Assembly: GCA_013360445.1 (NCBI GenBank)
Contig: JABWBP010000047.1
Span: 1-38,543, forward strand
Direction: 5' to 3'
DNA length: 38,543 bases
From: Calditrichaceae bacterium
Lineage (GTDB): Bacteria; Calditrichota; Calditrichia; RBG-13-44-9; J075
Part shown: positions 1 to 8,727 of the stretch, piece by piece
Layout of the letters: every line of letters begins with the position of its first letter
How positions within the stretch are numbered: the stretch's first letter is position 1
The notes under the pieces: model-generated
Seen by the model: only the letters and a program-made list of their open reading frames with translations
Databases searched by the model: none
Told to the model about the DNA's origin: nothing
Position numbers and translations under genes: made by a program

Positions 1-3000
1 CGCGAATGATGTCAACCTTGGCATTCGCCGCCGCTACCCCTTCGATGGTGATGGCAAATTCCAGCGGGCCAACCCCGGGGTTGGAAATGTTGAAGGTCTC
101 GGCAGTGCTCTGGCCGGGGGGAAGGGTTACATCCAGGGTTTCCGGAGTTACCACCATTACCGGGGCGTCGCTGACCAGCAGGTTTACCGGCACCGTCACC
201 AGCGGGCTGTTGGCCGCATTGCTGGCGATCTCCAGCGTGGTGGAATAATTACCTGCCGAGAGGCCGCCGGCATTGAACTGCACGGAGACTTCCGTGGTCT
301 GGTTGGCGGTGGTGGTGCCCGCGGCCGGGGTTACTTCCAGCCAGGTTACCGCGGGGTTTTCGCTAATATTCCATACCAAATCCCCGGCTAAACTGCCCCC
401 GGTGTTGCTGATGGAGAGGACGTGGGTGGCGTTCGACCCGGTCAACAAAGTATCCGCGAGCGCCGGCGGCTCCACGGTAATTTCCGGATCGGTGCCGCCG
501 CCGACCCCGAACAGTTCCAGGTAGGCGGCCATCAAATCTTCTTTGGTATTGGCCAGCATCTCGATCCCGTTGGGGGTGATGCGGTACAACTCATTGCGGT
601 TGATCTCCCCTTTCCGTTCCGGGTACCAGGCCGCTTTCTTTACAAACGGCTGGCGCTCTCCCCGCTGCGGCCGGGGCTTGATGGTTTCGGTCGCCAGGGG
701 AGGCTGGGGAAGATAGTTTTCCATCGTCCGCCGGCGCGGGCTTAACGGTTCGGGGCTGTCCACGAACCCGCCGAAGGAAGGAACCACTCCAATCGCTCTT
801 CCCAGGCCGACTCCGCCGGCGCCCACGTTGAACACCCCGCTGATGTCCGCATTGGCGCTGTTTTTCCAGATGGGAGTGGAACCGGCAACCTGGAGTTCAT
901 CCATCCAGTTGTTATCCCCGTTGTAAGTGAAAGAGAAGGCCGAAAGATCGTTCAAACCGGTTACCCCGGAAACATCACCGCTGCCGTCCGGCCCGTCGTT
1001 CAGGGCGAACCAGGGACGAATGTTATAACCGCCGGTCTCGGGGTCGTAGTTGAAGCAGTCGCCCCCTTCCAGGAATATTCTTCCCCCGCCCTGCACATAA
1101 GTGTTCAAGGCCGCGCCTTCCGGGTCCCCGGAAGCGATCACGTGGTTGTTGGAATAAATCCCCAACACCACAAAAATACCGTCGTAGATGCTCAAATCCG
1201 TGCCGAATTCGAACAGGTTGTTGGTCAGGAGAGCGCTCTGGCCGTTGGCGACCAGGGCGTCAAAGAGGCTGTCGCCGCTGGCCGCGCTGGCCCCGACGGC
1301 GTCCGGCCCCACCCACACTAAATAACTGGGAGCGCTGCCCACAAAACCGCCCGCCGCGTTGCTGGGAGCGCTTTCGTTGGGAGGCGTTTCGTTATCCACC
1401 GCGGTAACGGTATAGTTATAGAAAAACCCCGGCGGGGGCGCGTCGGTATAGGTCTCGACGCCCGGGGCGACGTTGCCAACTAAAACGCCGTCACGGTAAA
1501 TGTTGATGTGGTCGAGGTCATCCAGCGGAGTGCCGTCGGACTGGGTAGTGGGATCGGTCCAGGTGAGGGTGGCATCCGAGGTCGTGGTGGTTGCCGCCAG
1601 GCCGGTCGGCGGGGCAGGAACCGGCGAGCCTCCGGCATACGCGGAAACGTCCACGCCGCCGCTCAAACTGTCGTTGTTATCTTTTGCAAAGACGGTGTAT
1701 TGATAAAACTGCCCGTCATTCAGCCCCAGATCGGTATAGGTTTCCAAACCGCTGGCGACGGAAGCGGCCAGGGCCCCATCGCGAAAGATTTCGATGCTGA
1801 AGTTGGTCAGGGGATCGCCGTTCACGTATGTGGTCGGGTCGGTCCAGTTCAGCAGAACGGAGCTGGGAGTGGTGTAATCGCTGTAGGCGGTCACGTTTTC
1901 CGGATCGTTGGGGTCGTTGGGATCCGCTAAGGATTCATGCGCCGCCCACACGTCGATGATTCCCATCCCGTAGGTATTATCTTCGCCCGCGGCGCCCAAA
2001 TCCACCGCGGTTTGATACAGCGCCATCTTCAGCTCATGGCCGGTTTTGCCGGGATGGGCTTCTTTCAAAAGCGCCAGGGCGCCCACCACGTGGGGGCAGG
2101 CCATGGAGGTTCCGTCTAAAAATTGATACCCCCCGCCGGCGTAAGAGGAGCGAACGTTCACGCCCGGCGCGGAGGCTTCCGGCTTGATGTCCAGGGAAGG
2201 AACCCCGGTAGAACAGGCCGCCACCACCGGCCCGCGGCTGCTAAAGCTGGCAATCGGGTAAGCGGGGTTATTGCCGTCCACTGCCCCGGTAGCCCAGAAA
2301 TGCACTTCATCGATATTGACATTTTTGGGAGAAGTAATGGAGGATGCGCTCGGCCCGCTGTTTCCGGCGGAAAAGACCACCGCAATCCCGGCGGCTTCCA
2401 CGGCGGTGAGCACGTTGATATAGGGATTCTGGGCCGGGTTGCACTGGCTGGCGGAAGGAATGTTGGGATCGTACCAGGAATTGCCGATGCCTACCGGCAT
2501 ATCATCGGTAGTGCCGGGGTTGCCGTCCGGGTCCATAGCCCACTGGAACGCAGCGATGGAAGCGGAGGTATGGGTGCCGGCGCAGAGGGTCTTGGCGGCG
2601 ATCCATTCCGCGCCCGGGGCGACTCCCACGGTGTCGCTGGTGCTGGTTTGCAGCCCGTTCATGGTGCCGATGGTGTGGGTTCCGTGCCCGTCGCAGTCAT
2701 TGGGGAAATTGGTGCCGGTGTTGGGATCGAACCAGGCCTGGGAAGCGGGCACGTGGGTTCCCCGCCATTTGTAATTGAGGGCGGGGTGGTTCCCATCGAC
2801 GCCGGTGTCGATGCCCATGACGATGGTTCCCGCGCCGGTGTAACCGGCCTGCCACATTTTGTGGGCATTGATGGCTCTCAAACCCGGCTCGGAGCCGTTG
2901 GGGGTCATTTCCGCCGGGGCGGAATTGACCGGCTCATCCCGTTCTAAAATACCGTCGATTTGCAGGTACTCCACCTCGGCGCGGGCGCTCAATTCCATGA

Positions 3001-3367
3001 TCACCGCCGGGGTGGCTTCCACGGCGATCATGTTGGCCACCCAGAAACTCTGGTATTTCACCACCTCGGTGGAGGGCAGGGAGGCCAGGTAGGAGAGCAG
3101 GGGGCCCTGGGTTTCCAACGCCTTCTGCTGCAAGGTGGTAATGACGATATAGGCGCGATCCTGCACGCTTACTTTTTGCTGATAGAGCTGGCGATCCAGG
3201 GTTTGAATATCGACCGCGTCGCTTAACATGACCAGCGCGTGAACCGTGCCGTTCGTGCGGATCGCCTCGTCGATGGCGTCCAGCAGCGGCGGGGCAATTT
3301 TATCCTGGGAAAAAGCCGTCGCCGATAACAGCGCGATCAATAAAATAGATCGAAAAAATTTTACCAT
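1..3367 (-). CDS. Secreted subtilisin-like serine protease (S8) with FN3 and BACON-like tail, 3' end cut by the window
   Basis: The frame is open from an ATG at 3367 to the window edge, giving about 1122 codons with no stop, so the C-terminus is missing. AAAGGAG lies just upstream of this ATG. Residues 1-20 form a signal peptide ending near A-F-S-Q. Residues 30-130 look like an I9-type inhibitor prodomain. The S8 triad is complete: Asp187 in I-D-T-G, His228 in D-G-H-G-T-H, Ser421 in G-T-S-M-A, plus oxyanion Asn336 in A-G-N-S-G-P. Two FN3-like domains follow (about 484-567 and 581-666). A domain of unknown type spans 670-870. A Pro/Arg-rich linker follows, then repeated Ig-like, BACON/abnormal-spindle-like modules from about 960. 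Known for the family: extracellular endopeptidases. Inferred: exported, perhaps surface-retained through a sorting domain beyond the window. Substrate cannot be read from sequence. Confidence 0.93.
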   Translation of the reverse strand, partial: MVKFFRSILLIALLSATAFSQDKIAPPLLDAIDEAIRTNGTVHALVMLSDAVDIQTLDRQLYQQKVSVQDRAYIVITTLQQKALETQGPLLSYLASLPSTEVVKYQSFWVANMIAVEATPAVIMELSARAEVEYLQIDGILERDEPVNSAPAEMTPNGSEPGLRAINAHKMWQAGYTGAGTIVMGIDTGVDGNHPALNYKWRGTHVPASQAWFDPNTGTNFPNDCDGHGTHTIGTMNGLQTSTSDTVGVAPGAEWIAAKTLCAGTHTSASIAAFQWAMDPDGNPGTTDDMPVGIGNSWYDPNIPSASQCNPAQNPYINVLTAVEAAGIAVVFSAGNSGPSASSITSPKNVNIDEVHFWATGAVDGNNPAYPIASFSSRGPVVAACSTGVPSLDIKPEASAPGVNVRSSYAGGGYQFLDGTSMACPHVVGALALLKEAHPGKTGHELKMALYQTAVDLGAAGEDNTYGMGIIDVWAAHESLADPNDPNDPENVTAYSDYTTPSSVLLNWTDPTTYVNGDPLTNFSIEIFRDGALAASVASGLETYTDLGLNDGQFYQYTVFAKDNNDSLSGGVDVSAYAGGSPVPAPPTGLAATTTTSDATLTWTDPTTQSDGTPLDDLDHINIYRDGVLVGNVAPGVETYTDAPPPGFFYNYTVTAVDNETPPNESAPSNAAGGFVGSAPSYLVWVGPDAVGASAASGDSLFDALVANGQSALLTNNLFEFGTDLSIYDGIFVVLGIYSNNHVIASGDPEGAALNTYVQGGGRIFLEGGDCFNYDPETGGYNIRPWFALNDGPDGSGDVSGVTGLNDLSAFSFTYNGDNNWMDELQVAGSTPIWKNSANADISGVFNVGAGGVGLGRAIGVVPSFGGFVDSPEPLSPRRRTMENYLPQPPLATETIKPRPQRGERQPFVKKAAWYPERKGEINRNELYRITPNGIEMLANTKEDLMAAYLELFGVGGGTDPEITVEPPALADTLLTGSNATHVLSISNTGGSLAGDLVWNISENPAVTWLEVTPAAGTTTANQTTEVSVQFNAGGLSAGNYSTTLEIASNAANSPLVTVPVNLLVSDAPVMVVTPETLDVTLPPGQSTAETFNISNPGVGPLEFAITIEGVAAANAKVDIIR

Positions 3368-3653
3368 AGAAACTCCTTTGGGTTGGAATAGAACATGATA
3401 TGCGATGGAGGGACAGACCCTGCCGAATTAAGCGCATTATTTGAAGGAGAACGGAAAACTGCTTTCAATAAAAAAGGACTGCATGGAGAAGTAAATCGCC
3501 GTTGCCGGGCAGGCGATTTCTCGCGTTTTCATTGCGGATTGAAGGGGAAAACATAACTCATTCCGGGGCGATTTGCAAAACCAAAAACAAGTTTTTTAGC
3601 AACTGATGTTACGCACCTGGCATGACCCGGGGATAAATCCCCCCTCAGTTTGG

Positions 3654-6600
3654 TTATTTTGCCTTTGGAATCAATACCTTTTTCTTCGTCGGCGCGATTG
3701 CCGGCCCCGGCAGCCCCTCCCCAAACGGGTAATACTCTTTAATCCGCGCGACCAGCCCGGCGAACTCCCGGTAGATCTCCTGCACCTCCGCCGGGGAGTA
3801 AACCTTTTGATACTCCTTTTCCGGGAGGAGAAAATAGAGCGACACCGGGTAGGCCGGCTGGTCAGGGAAAAGCTGCGCTAACAGCAGGGCGTAGGTTTTC
3901 ATCTGCATTTCATATTTTTGGCCGGTTTCCTCCACCTCTGCGGCGGTGATGTTGTTGGTTTTGTAATCCGCCACTTCCCACTCCCCGGCAGGGTTGCGAA
4001 AGATGCGGTCGAGTGTGCCGGTGAGGTAGTCTTCCTCTCCGAAGGAGTCACCGACTAAGCGCATGGTCAGGGTGATCTCGGTTTTCCACTCCCCGGCGGA
4101 GAAAATTTTTTGGGCAAATTCGCTCCCGGCAAAGGGCTGCAGCAGCGCGGGAACTTCCGTTTTGAGGGTCTGCTGGTCCCCCGGGTCGAATATCTCGTAG
4201 GTGAAAAAGCACTGCTCCAACCGCGCTAACATCTCCGCGTCGCTGCCGGGAATCCCGTCTTCCAAAATTTTGTGTACGATCTTCCCTTTTACCAGGCTCA
4301 TGCTTTCCGCGTCGGAGACCTGCTTCAGAAATTCGTAGTCGCTCTCGAAAAATCCCAAGTGGTAGCGCCGGAAATAGTTCTGCGGGTCGGCCTGAAAGGT
4401 GAGCAGCTGGGTGGCGGAGAAGGTAACGCCCTTGGGGCGGTCTTTCACTGCCAGCAGGTTGACGGGAAGGCGCAGCGGTTCGGATTCCGCCCCGGGGGAG
4501 CCTTCGACCGCTCCCGGGGAGGCTTCGAGAGACTCCGTCAGGGTCTGCTCCAGCGCCTGCAAGCCCGCCTCGCCGAAGACTCCGCCGGGGCGGCCGCGGC
4601 GTGCATCTTCTCCGGCGGCGTCTTCCAGCGCATCAAATTTCAGGGTGAGATGGATTTTCAGGCTCCCTGCGATCTCAATAAAGTCCTCCGTAAGCGCCGC
4701 GGGGTCGATGCCTAAGGCGCGCACCGCCCAGGCTAAGCAATTCTCCCGCTCCAACTCGCTGCCGGCGTAGCTTCCCACCAAATACACCCGGTCGCGGGCG
4801 CGGGTGACGGAGACGTAAAATAGCCGCCGCAGCTCCGCCAGCTGCTTCTGGCGCTGGCGGTCATCGATCCATTCATACAAAAACGGCGCGGTTTCCCGGT
4901 AATGGTTCTGCGGATCGCGGATTTTGAGCGCCAGGCCGGCGTCGCTGTCGAAACGCGCTTTGCCGCTCTCCCCGCGCGGGGTTTGCTGCAAATAGGGGCA
5001 AAATACCACCGGGAATTCCAATCCCTTGGCCTGGTGCACGGTCATGATCTTCACCGTGCCCTCGTCTTCCAGGGCAATCTGCGCCTCCCCTTCCCGGGGG
5101 TCTAAGGTGATGGTCTGGTGCAGGGAGTCGATAAAATCCCCCAGGGACATGAACCCGCTCTGCTCGTATTCCCGGGCCATTTCCACGATTTTATCCAGGT
5201 TGGCTAACAGTTGCTCCCCGTTCCATTCCGCGGCCAGGGTCGCGCGGTAAAAACTCTCATCGAAGATTTCGCCGAGCAGGCGGGAGAGGGAGAGGCGGTC
5301 GCGGCGCTGTTCCCAGCGGGAAAGCTGCTCCCGGAACAGGGGAAGCTGGCGGCGGTCCGGCGCCGGGAAGGGTGAAAAATCTTCGATCTTTGCCAGGGTC
5401 TGGCGGTAATTCTGGTAAGGTTTTTTCAACAGCGCCAGGTGGAACAGGCCGGGGTCGGAGATGCCCGCAAAGGGGGAGCGCAGGATGGCGGCGAAGGCCA
5501 GGTCGTCGTCGGGATTGTCGAGCAGGCGCAGCAGGTGGTACACGTCGAAAATTTCCTGGCGGCGGTAAAATCCCACCCCGCCCACGGTTTTGAAGGGAAT
5601 GTTGTACTCCCGCAGCTTCGACTCTAATTCTAACAAATGGGTGCGCCGGGGAATCAGCACTGCGACGTCGCCGGGGCGGAGGGGGTGCGGCTCTTCCCGC
5701 CCCTGGCGGCGGCGGTACACCTTCGCGCCCTCTTCCGCGCCGGCGTTATCCAGCAAATCCCGGATGGAGCGGGCAATGTAATCCTCCTGGGAAAGGGCGG
5801 GGCGGTTTTTGATCTCGTCTTTGTGCAGCAGCGCCAGCTCTATGCGCCCCGGCTCCGCAACCTCCCGGCGGGTGGATAAACGCTCGTATCCCACCGCAAA
5901 GGGGTTCTCCGGTTCTTTCTGTAAAATTTTCCCGAACAGGAAATTGACGAAATCATTCAGCGCCGGCAAAAAGCGGAAGCTTTCCTCCAACGCCACGTTG
6001 CCGGGATAAGCGGCCGGATCGGGGTGTTTTTCGGCGAAAACCTCTTTGACCCGCTGGAACACCCGCACGTCCGCGTTGCGGAAGCCGTAGATGGATTGCT
6101 TGGGATCGCCCACCACGAAGAATTTATCCGGCTGCAACTCGCCCTCGAATTCCCCCAGGAGCGAGATGATATCCCATTGCAGATCGTTGGTGTCCTGAAA
6201 TTCATCCACCATGATGTAGCGGTAGCGGTTGCGCAGGGTGTTGCGCACCGCGGGGTGCTCTTGCAGCATCTCCAGGGCCAGCCATTGCAGGTCCTCGAAG
6301 TCGAGCATTCCCCGCTCTTCTTTCTTCTCCCGGTAGCGCGCTTCCACCTGCTCGTAGAGGAACAGGATTTTGCGCAGGGCTTGCAGGCCGAGCCGGTCCA
6401 CCCGCCCCGGGACGGCGCTGAAGCCTTCCGCGGCGAAACGCGCCAGGGGATGGATCGCTTCGCTAAGCTGTTTGACCAACCCGTAGGCTTCTCCCAAATC
6501 CTCTTTTTTGCCGATGCCGGAAGGAATTTTGAACGGCTGGCCTTCGGAGGTGACCATCAGGCGGGAAAGATCCAGGCAGGTCTGCCAGAAATTGATCGGA

Positions 6601-7442
6601 TCGGTTTCCGGCGTTTTGAGGGAGAGGAGGTCGTCGATCAACGCGAAGGCCTGCTGCCCGCGCTCAGTCAAATTTGCCCGGGAGACTGCGGCCGCGTCGA
6701 TCTGCGCCAGCAGGGGCAGCACCGCGGCCGGCAGGCTGCGGGTATCCAGCGCGTTCTCCAACCGCTGGAAGAAGGTTTCCTGCAATTTCGCTAACAACTG
6801 CTCGTCCGACTGCTCCGCGAAGCGTTGCCGGAGTAGCTTCATTTCATAAGGATGGGGGAGCGCGAGGGCGAGCGCCTGTTTCAACAGCGCCGGGGGAACC
6901 TGGCGCAGCAGCTCTTTCCACTCTTCCCGGGAATAAGGGGTTTCCAGGGTTTGCTGATCCAGCTCGCCGAAAATCTCATCCACCGCTTCGCTGGCGAACA
7001 GCTCCTGCTGGAATTCGCCGAGCACCGAAAAATCCGGGTCGATGCCCGAGGCTACCGGGAATTCCCGCAAAATGCGGGCGCAAAAGGCGTGGATGGTGGA
7101 GATTTGCGCGGAGTTGAGGCGTTCCCGCAGCTCTAACAGGCGGGCGCGGCGGGCGGGATTGGTTTCCCGCGCCAGGCGCTCCCGCAGCATGGCGGAGACC
7201 CGCTCGGTCATCTCCGCGGCGGCCTTTTCCGTGAAGGTAATGGCCAGCACCCGGCGCACGTCGATGCGCTGCTCCAGAATGATCTTGAGGTAGCGTTCCA
7301 CTAAGATGGTGGTTTTGCCCGACCCCGCCCCGGCGGTCACGGAGACGTTCTTATCCGTGGCCAGCGCCGATTGCTGCTGCGGGGTAAGCTGGCGCGAAGA
7401 CCCTTGCGGGGAATTTTTGGGCGGCGTTTGCGGATTTTTCAT
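3654..7442 (-). CDS. addA: UvrD/Rep-family helicase-nuclease, AddA/RecB type
   Basis: This 1262-residue protein has the full superfamily 1A helicase set. Walker A is G-A-G-S-G-K-T at 38-44. Further motifs are V-D-E-F-Q-D-T (motif II), G-D-P-K-Q-S-I-Y-G-F (motif III), T-V-H-Q-A-K-G-L-E-F (motif V) and Y-V-S-V-T-R-A-R-D (motif VI). The C-terminal 200 residues carry a RecB-type nuclease: G-T-L-D-R-I, then A-D-Y-K-T-N with Asp1159 and Lys1161, then a Q-x-x-x-Y helix. Length and order match AddA (about 1230 residues), which resects double-strand breaks with AddB. No addB is visible here; the gene upstream encodes 67 residues. The start ATG has no clear ribosome-binding site, and a repeat element begins about 10 bp upstream. 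AddA is preferred to a UvrD-only call because the nuclease is present. Confidence 0.9.
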   Translation of the reverse strand: MKNPQTPPKNSPQGSSRQLTPQQQSALATDKNVSVTAGAGSGKTTILVERYLKIILEQRIDVRRVLAITFTEKAAAEMTERVSAMLRERLARETNPARRARLLELRERLNSAQISTIHAFCARILREFPVASGIDPDFSVLGEFQQELFASEAVDEIFGELDQQTLETPYSREEWKELLRQVPPALLKQALALALPHPYEMKLLRQRFAEQSDEQLLAKLQETFFQRLENALDTRSLPAAVLPLLAQIDAAAVSRANLTERGQQAFALIDDLLSLKTPETDPINFWQTCLDLSRLMVTSEGQPFKIPSGIGKKEDLGEAYGLVKQLSEAIHPLARFAAEGFSAVPGRVDRLGLQALRKILFLYEQVEARYREKKEERGMLDFEDLQWLALEMLQEHPAVRNTLRNRYRYIMVDEFQDTNDLQWDIISLLGEFEGELQPDKFFVVGDPKQSIYGFRNADVRVFQRVKEVFAEKHPDPAAYPGNVALEESFRFLPALNDFVNFLFGKILQKEPENPFAVGYERLSTRREVAEPGRIELALLHKDEIKNRPALSQEDYIARSIRDLLDNAGAEEGAKVYRRRQGREEPHPLRPGDVAVLIPRRTHLLELESKLREYNIPFKTVGGVGFYRRQEIFDVYHLLRLLDNPDDDLAFAAILRSPFAGISDPGLFHLALLKKPYQNYRQTLAKIEDFSPFPAPDRRQLPLFREQLSRWEQRRDRLSLSRLLGEIFDESFYRATLAAEWNGEQLLANLDKIVEMAREYEQSGFMSLGDFIDSLHQTITLDPREGEAQIALEDEGTVKIMTVHQAKGLEFPVVFCPYLQQTPRGESGKARFDSDAGLALKIRDPQNHYRETAPFLYEWIDDRQRQKQLAELRRLFYVSVTRARDRVYLVGSYAGSELERENCLAWAVRALGIDPAALTEDFIEIAGSLKIHLTLKFDALEDAAGEDARRGRPGGVFGEAGLQALEQTLTESLEASPGAVEGSPGAESEPLRLPVNLLAVKDRPKGVTFSATQLLTFQADPQNYFRRYHLGFFESDYEFLKQVSDAESMSLVKGKIVHKILEDGIPGSDAEMLARLEQCFFTYEIFDPGDQQTLKTEVPALLQPFAGSEFAQKIFSAGEWKTEITLTMRLVGDSFGEEDYLTGTLDRIFRNPAGEWEVADYKTNNITAAEVEETGQKYEMQMKTYALLLAQLFPDQPAYPVSLYFLLPEKEYQKVYSPAEVQEIYREFAGLVARIKEYYPFGEGLPGPAIAPTKKKVLIPKAK

Positions 7443-7451
7443 TTCAAGGAT

Positions 7452-7683
7452 TGTTCTGTTCGGGTGTTCAGGTGTTCAGGTGCTCGAGTGTTCATCTGCT
7501 CAGAAGCTGTTTTAAAAGTTGCCACGAAGGCACAAAGACACAAAAAAGCCGCAAAAAATATCAAAAATCTTAGTGAAATCTTGGTGTCTTAGTGGCGAAA
7601 AGTTAGACTTCTAAAACAGCTTCTCAGGTAATTCCATGATCGGGAAGCCTGAACACATGAACACCCAAACACTCGAACACACT
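7452..7683. repeat. Nested inverted-repeat element with three concentric arm pairs
   Basis: The outer arms (about 7452-7495 and 7648-7683) are built from the word GTGTTCAGGTGTTCGAG and its complement. The middle arms (7500-7519 and 7607-7627) share AGAAGCTGTTTTA. The inner arms (7518-7544 and 7581-7604) share a GCCAC...GACAC pattern. All three pairs are inverted and nested, so the whole stretch could fold into one long imperfect hairpin. It fills the gap between addA and the 67-residue gene. It starts at that gene's stop codon and ends close to the addA start. Confidence 0.75.
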
Positions 7684-7886
7684 CAAAACTCTTCCCGGAA
7701 TTTCTCGCTGAAGAAGTCGATATTCTTTTTCGTGCCCGTGTCGATCAGCTTTTTGACGTAGTGGGAGTGCAGCTTCATCATGTCCTGAAAGGCCTTTTCG
7801 GTGTCTTCCGGCAGCTTGCCGGGATGGCAGGCGTAGTAAATCTTTACGAATTCCATGGCGAGTTCGTTGAAGGTTTTGCTGGCCAT
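7683..7886 (-). CDS. Small conserved-looking protein of unknown function (67 aa)
   Basis: The protein has 67 residues, is mostly helical by composition, and has no signal peptide or cysteine cluster beyond one Cys. The start is well supported: AAAGGAGG lies at good spacing before the ATG at 7886. It is the first gene of a probable two-gene unit with addA, separated from it by the nested repeat. I do not recognise the family. The sequence has the look of a real small cytosolic protein (amphipathic helices, a charged C-terminus ending R-E-E-F). Its stop codon is the first base triplet of the repeat on its downstream side. Coding status rests on the ribosome-binding site and composition, not on a database match. 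Confidence 0.65.
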   Translation of the reverse strand: MASKTFNELAMEFVKIYYACHPGKLPEDTEKAFQDMMKLHSHYVKKLIDTGTKKNIDFFSEKFREEF

Positions 7887-8069
7887 CGCGCGCCTCCTTT
7901 TGATATGGGATTTGGTTTCTTGAACAAATTCGCTCTATATTCTTTCGCCCCATTATAGCAAAAACCCGGGGGTGAATCAAGCGGCAAAAAGTGTTTGATT
8001 GGGATTCATATCTGTTGCAGCCGGAGCAGGTATTGGGGTGAGCCGAATTGGCGAATTCATAAATTATTG

Positions 8070-8222
8070 AATAGCTGTAACTATTCAGGCGTTTTGCCAC
8101 AGAGGCCACAGAGAGCACAGAGACATAAAAAAATTCCTAATCAAATCACAAATACAGGGATATAAGGCTCTAAATCCTCTGTGACCTCTGTGGTCTCTGT
8201 GGCTGAATAGTAACGAATAGCT
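8070..8222. repeat. Inverted repeat built from the CCACAGAG word
   Basis: The left arm (about 8070-8126) contains GTAACTATTCAGGC followed by reiterated CCACAGAG words. The right arm (about 8174-8222) is its imperfect reverse complement, ending in GGCTGAATAGTAAC. The spacer is about 47 bp and AT-rich. A second copy of the left arm begins at 38447 near the right end of the window, identical for the first 14 bases. This shows that it is a dispersed family. Confidence 0.75.
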
Positions 8223-8240
8223 ACGAGCTGAAGCTCGTGG
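8220..8240. repeat. Short palindrome around a CTTCAG-type centre
   Basis: The sequence GCTACGAGCTGAAGCTCGTGGC spans a nine-base imperfect stem around a GA centre. It resembles the design of the palindromes at 34941 and 35051 (word, TTC/GAA centre, reversed word). It directly follows the ACAGAG-word repeat. Confidence 0.5.
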
Positions 8241-8249
8241 CAATTTAAA

Positions 8250-8530
8250 GGAATGAGTTCGTCTTTTAAAGCAATTCACTGCTCTTTTCGAGAAGCAGGC
8301 AACTCTTTTATTGGAATTAGTTCCTCTTTCAGGGGAATTCGCCGGTCTCCGGAAGAGGCGAGTTTATTTCCGGGGCGAGTGATTTCATCTGCCAGGGAAG
8401 CGATTCCGCCGAAAAGATTCGCGCGGCCATCCCAATGGCGGGTGATTTTCTTTAAAAAACTCGCCGGGTCCGGTTTGAGGCAGGCGAATTCGCTTTTGAG
8501 GGGGCGCTCCAGCGAGGCGGCCTTGCCCAC
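8250..8530. repeat. Degenerate short-word repeat region
   Basis: AATTC, GCGA, TTTCCGG and CTCTTT words recur in both orientations without a fixed period. The stretch looks like an eroded tandem or palindromic array rather than a gene. I cannot define a clean unit by eye, so this call is weak. Confidence 0.35.
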
Positions 8531-8727
8531 GCCGGGTGCTACTGCCATTGCGTACTTTTTACTTCCCTTATCTACCCATAAAACCATTTTTTTACCCCTT
8601 GAATCCCGGCGGAGCGAATCCTAAATTCGGCAAGATGTGATAAGGTGTTCCAGTCATCATGGTTTTCGTTGAAATGGCAGTTAACCGTTTAATTCAATGA
8701 AGGGTCTGCGAAACACAGGAGTAAGGA

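Larger units (their letters stand above)
7887..8727. other. Gene-free, repeat-rich intergenic region
   Basis: This 841-bp gap separates divergent addA-side genes from the type III methylase. It holds the ACAGAG-word inverted repeat (8070-8222), a short palindrome (8220-8240) and a stretch from 8250 to about 8530 of loosely reiterated AATTC/GCGA words. ORFs exist on both strands of that last part (103 and 123 codons), but neither has a ribosome-binding site or a protein-like composition. The mod promoter should lie between 8590 and 8710, but I see no convincing -35/-10 pair. Confidence 0.6.

Noticed and set aside
2123-2947. A 274-codon plus-strand ORF rich in Gly, Arg and His
   Set aside because: It is antisense to the catalytic core of the S8 protease, whose triad is intact.
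7452-7683. CRISPR-like array
   Set aside because: Words are reiterated without unique spacers and the arms are inverted; no cas genes are present.
8276-8587. A 103-codon minus-strand ORF, and a 123-codon ORF on the other strand
   Set aside because: Neither has a ribosome-binding site, and the stretch is made of degenerate short words; a real small gene cannot be fully excluded.
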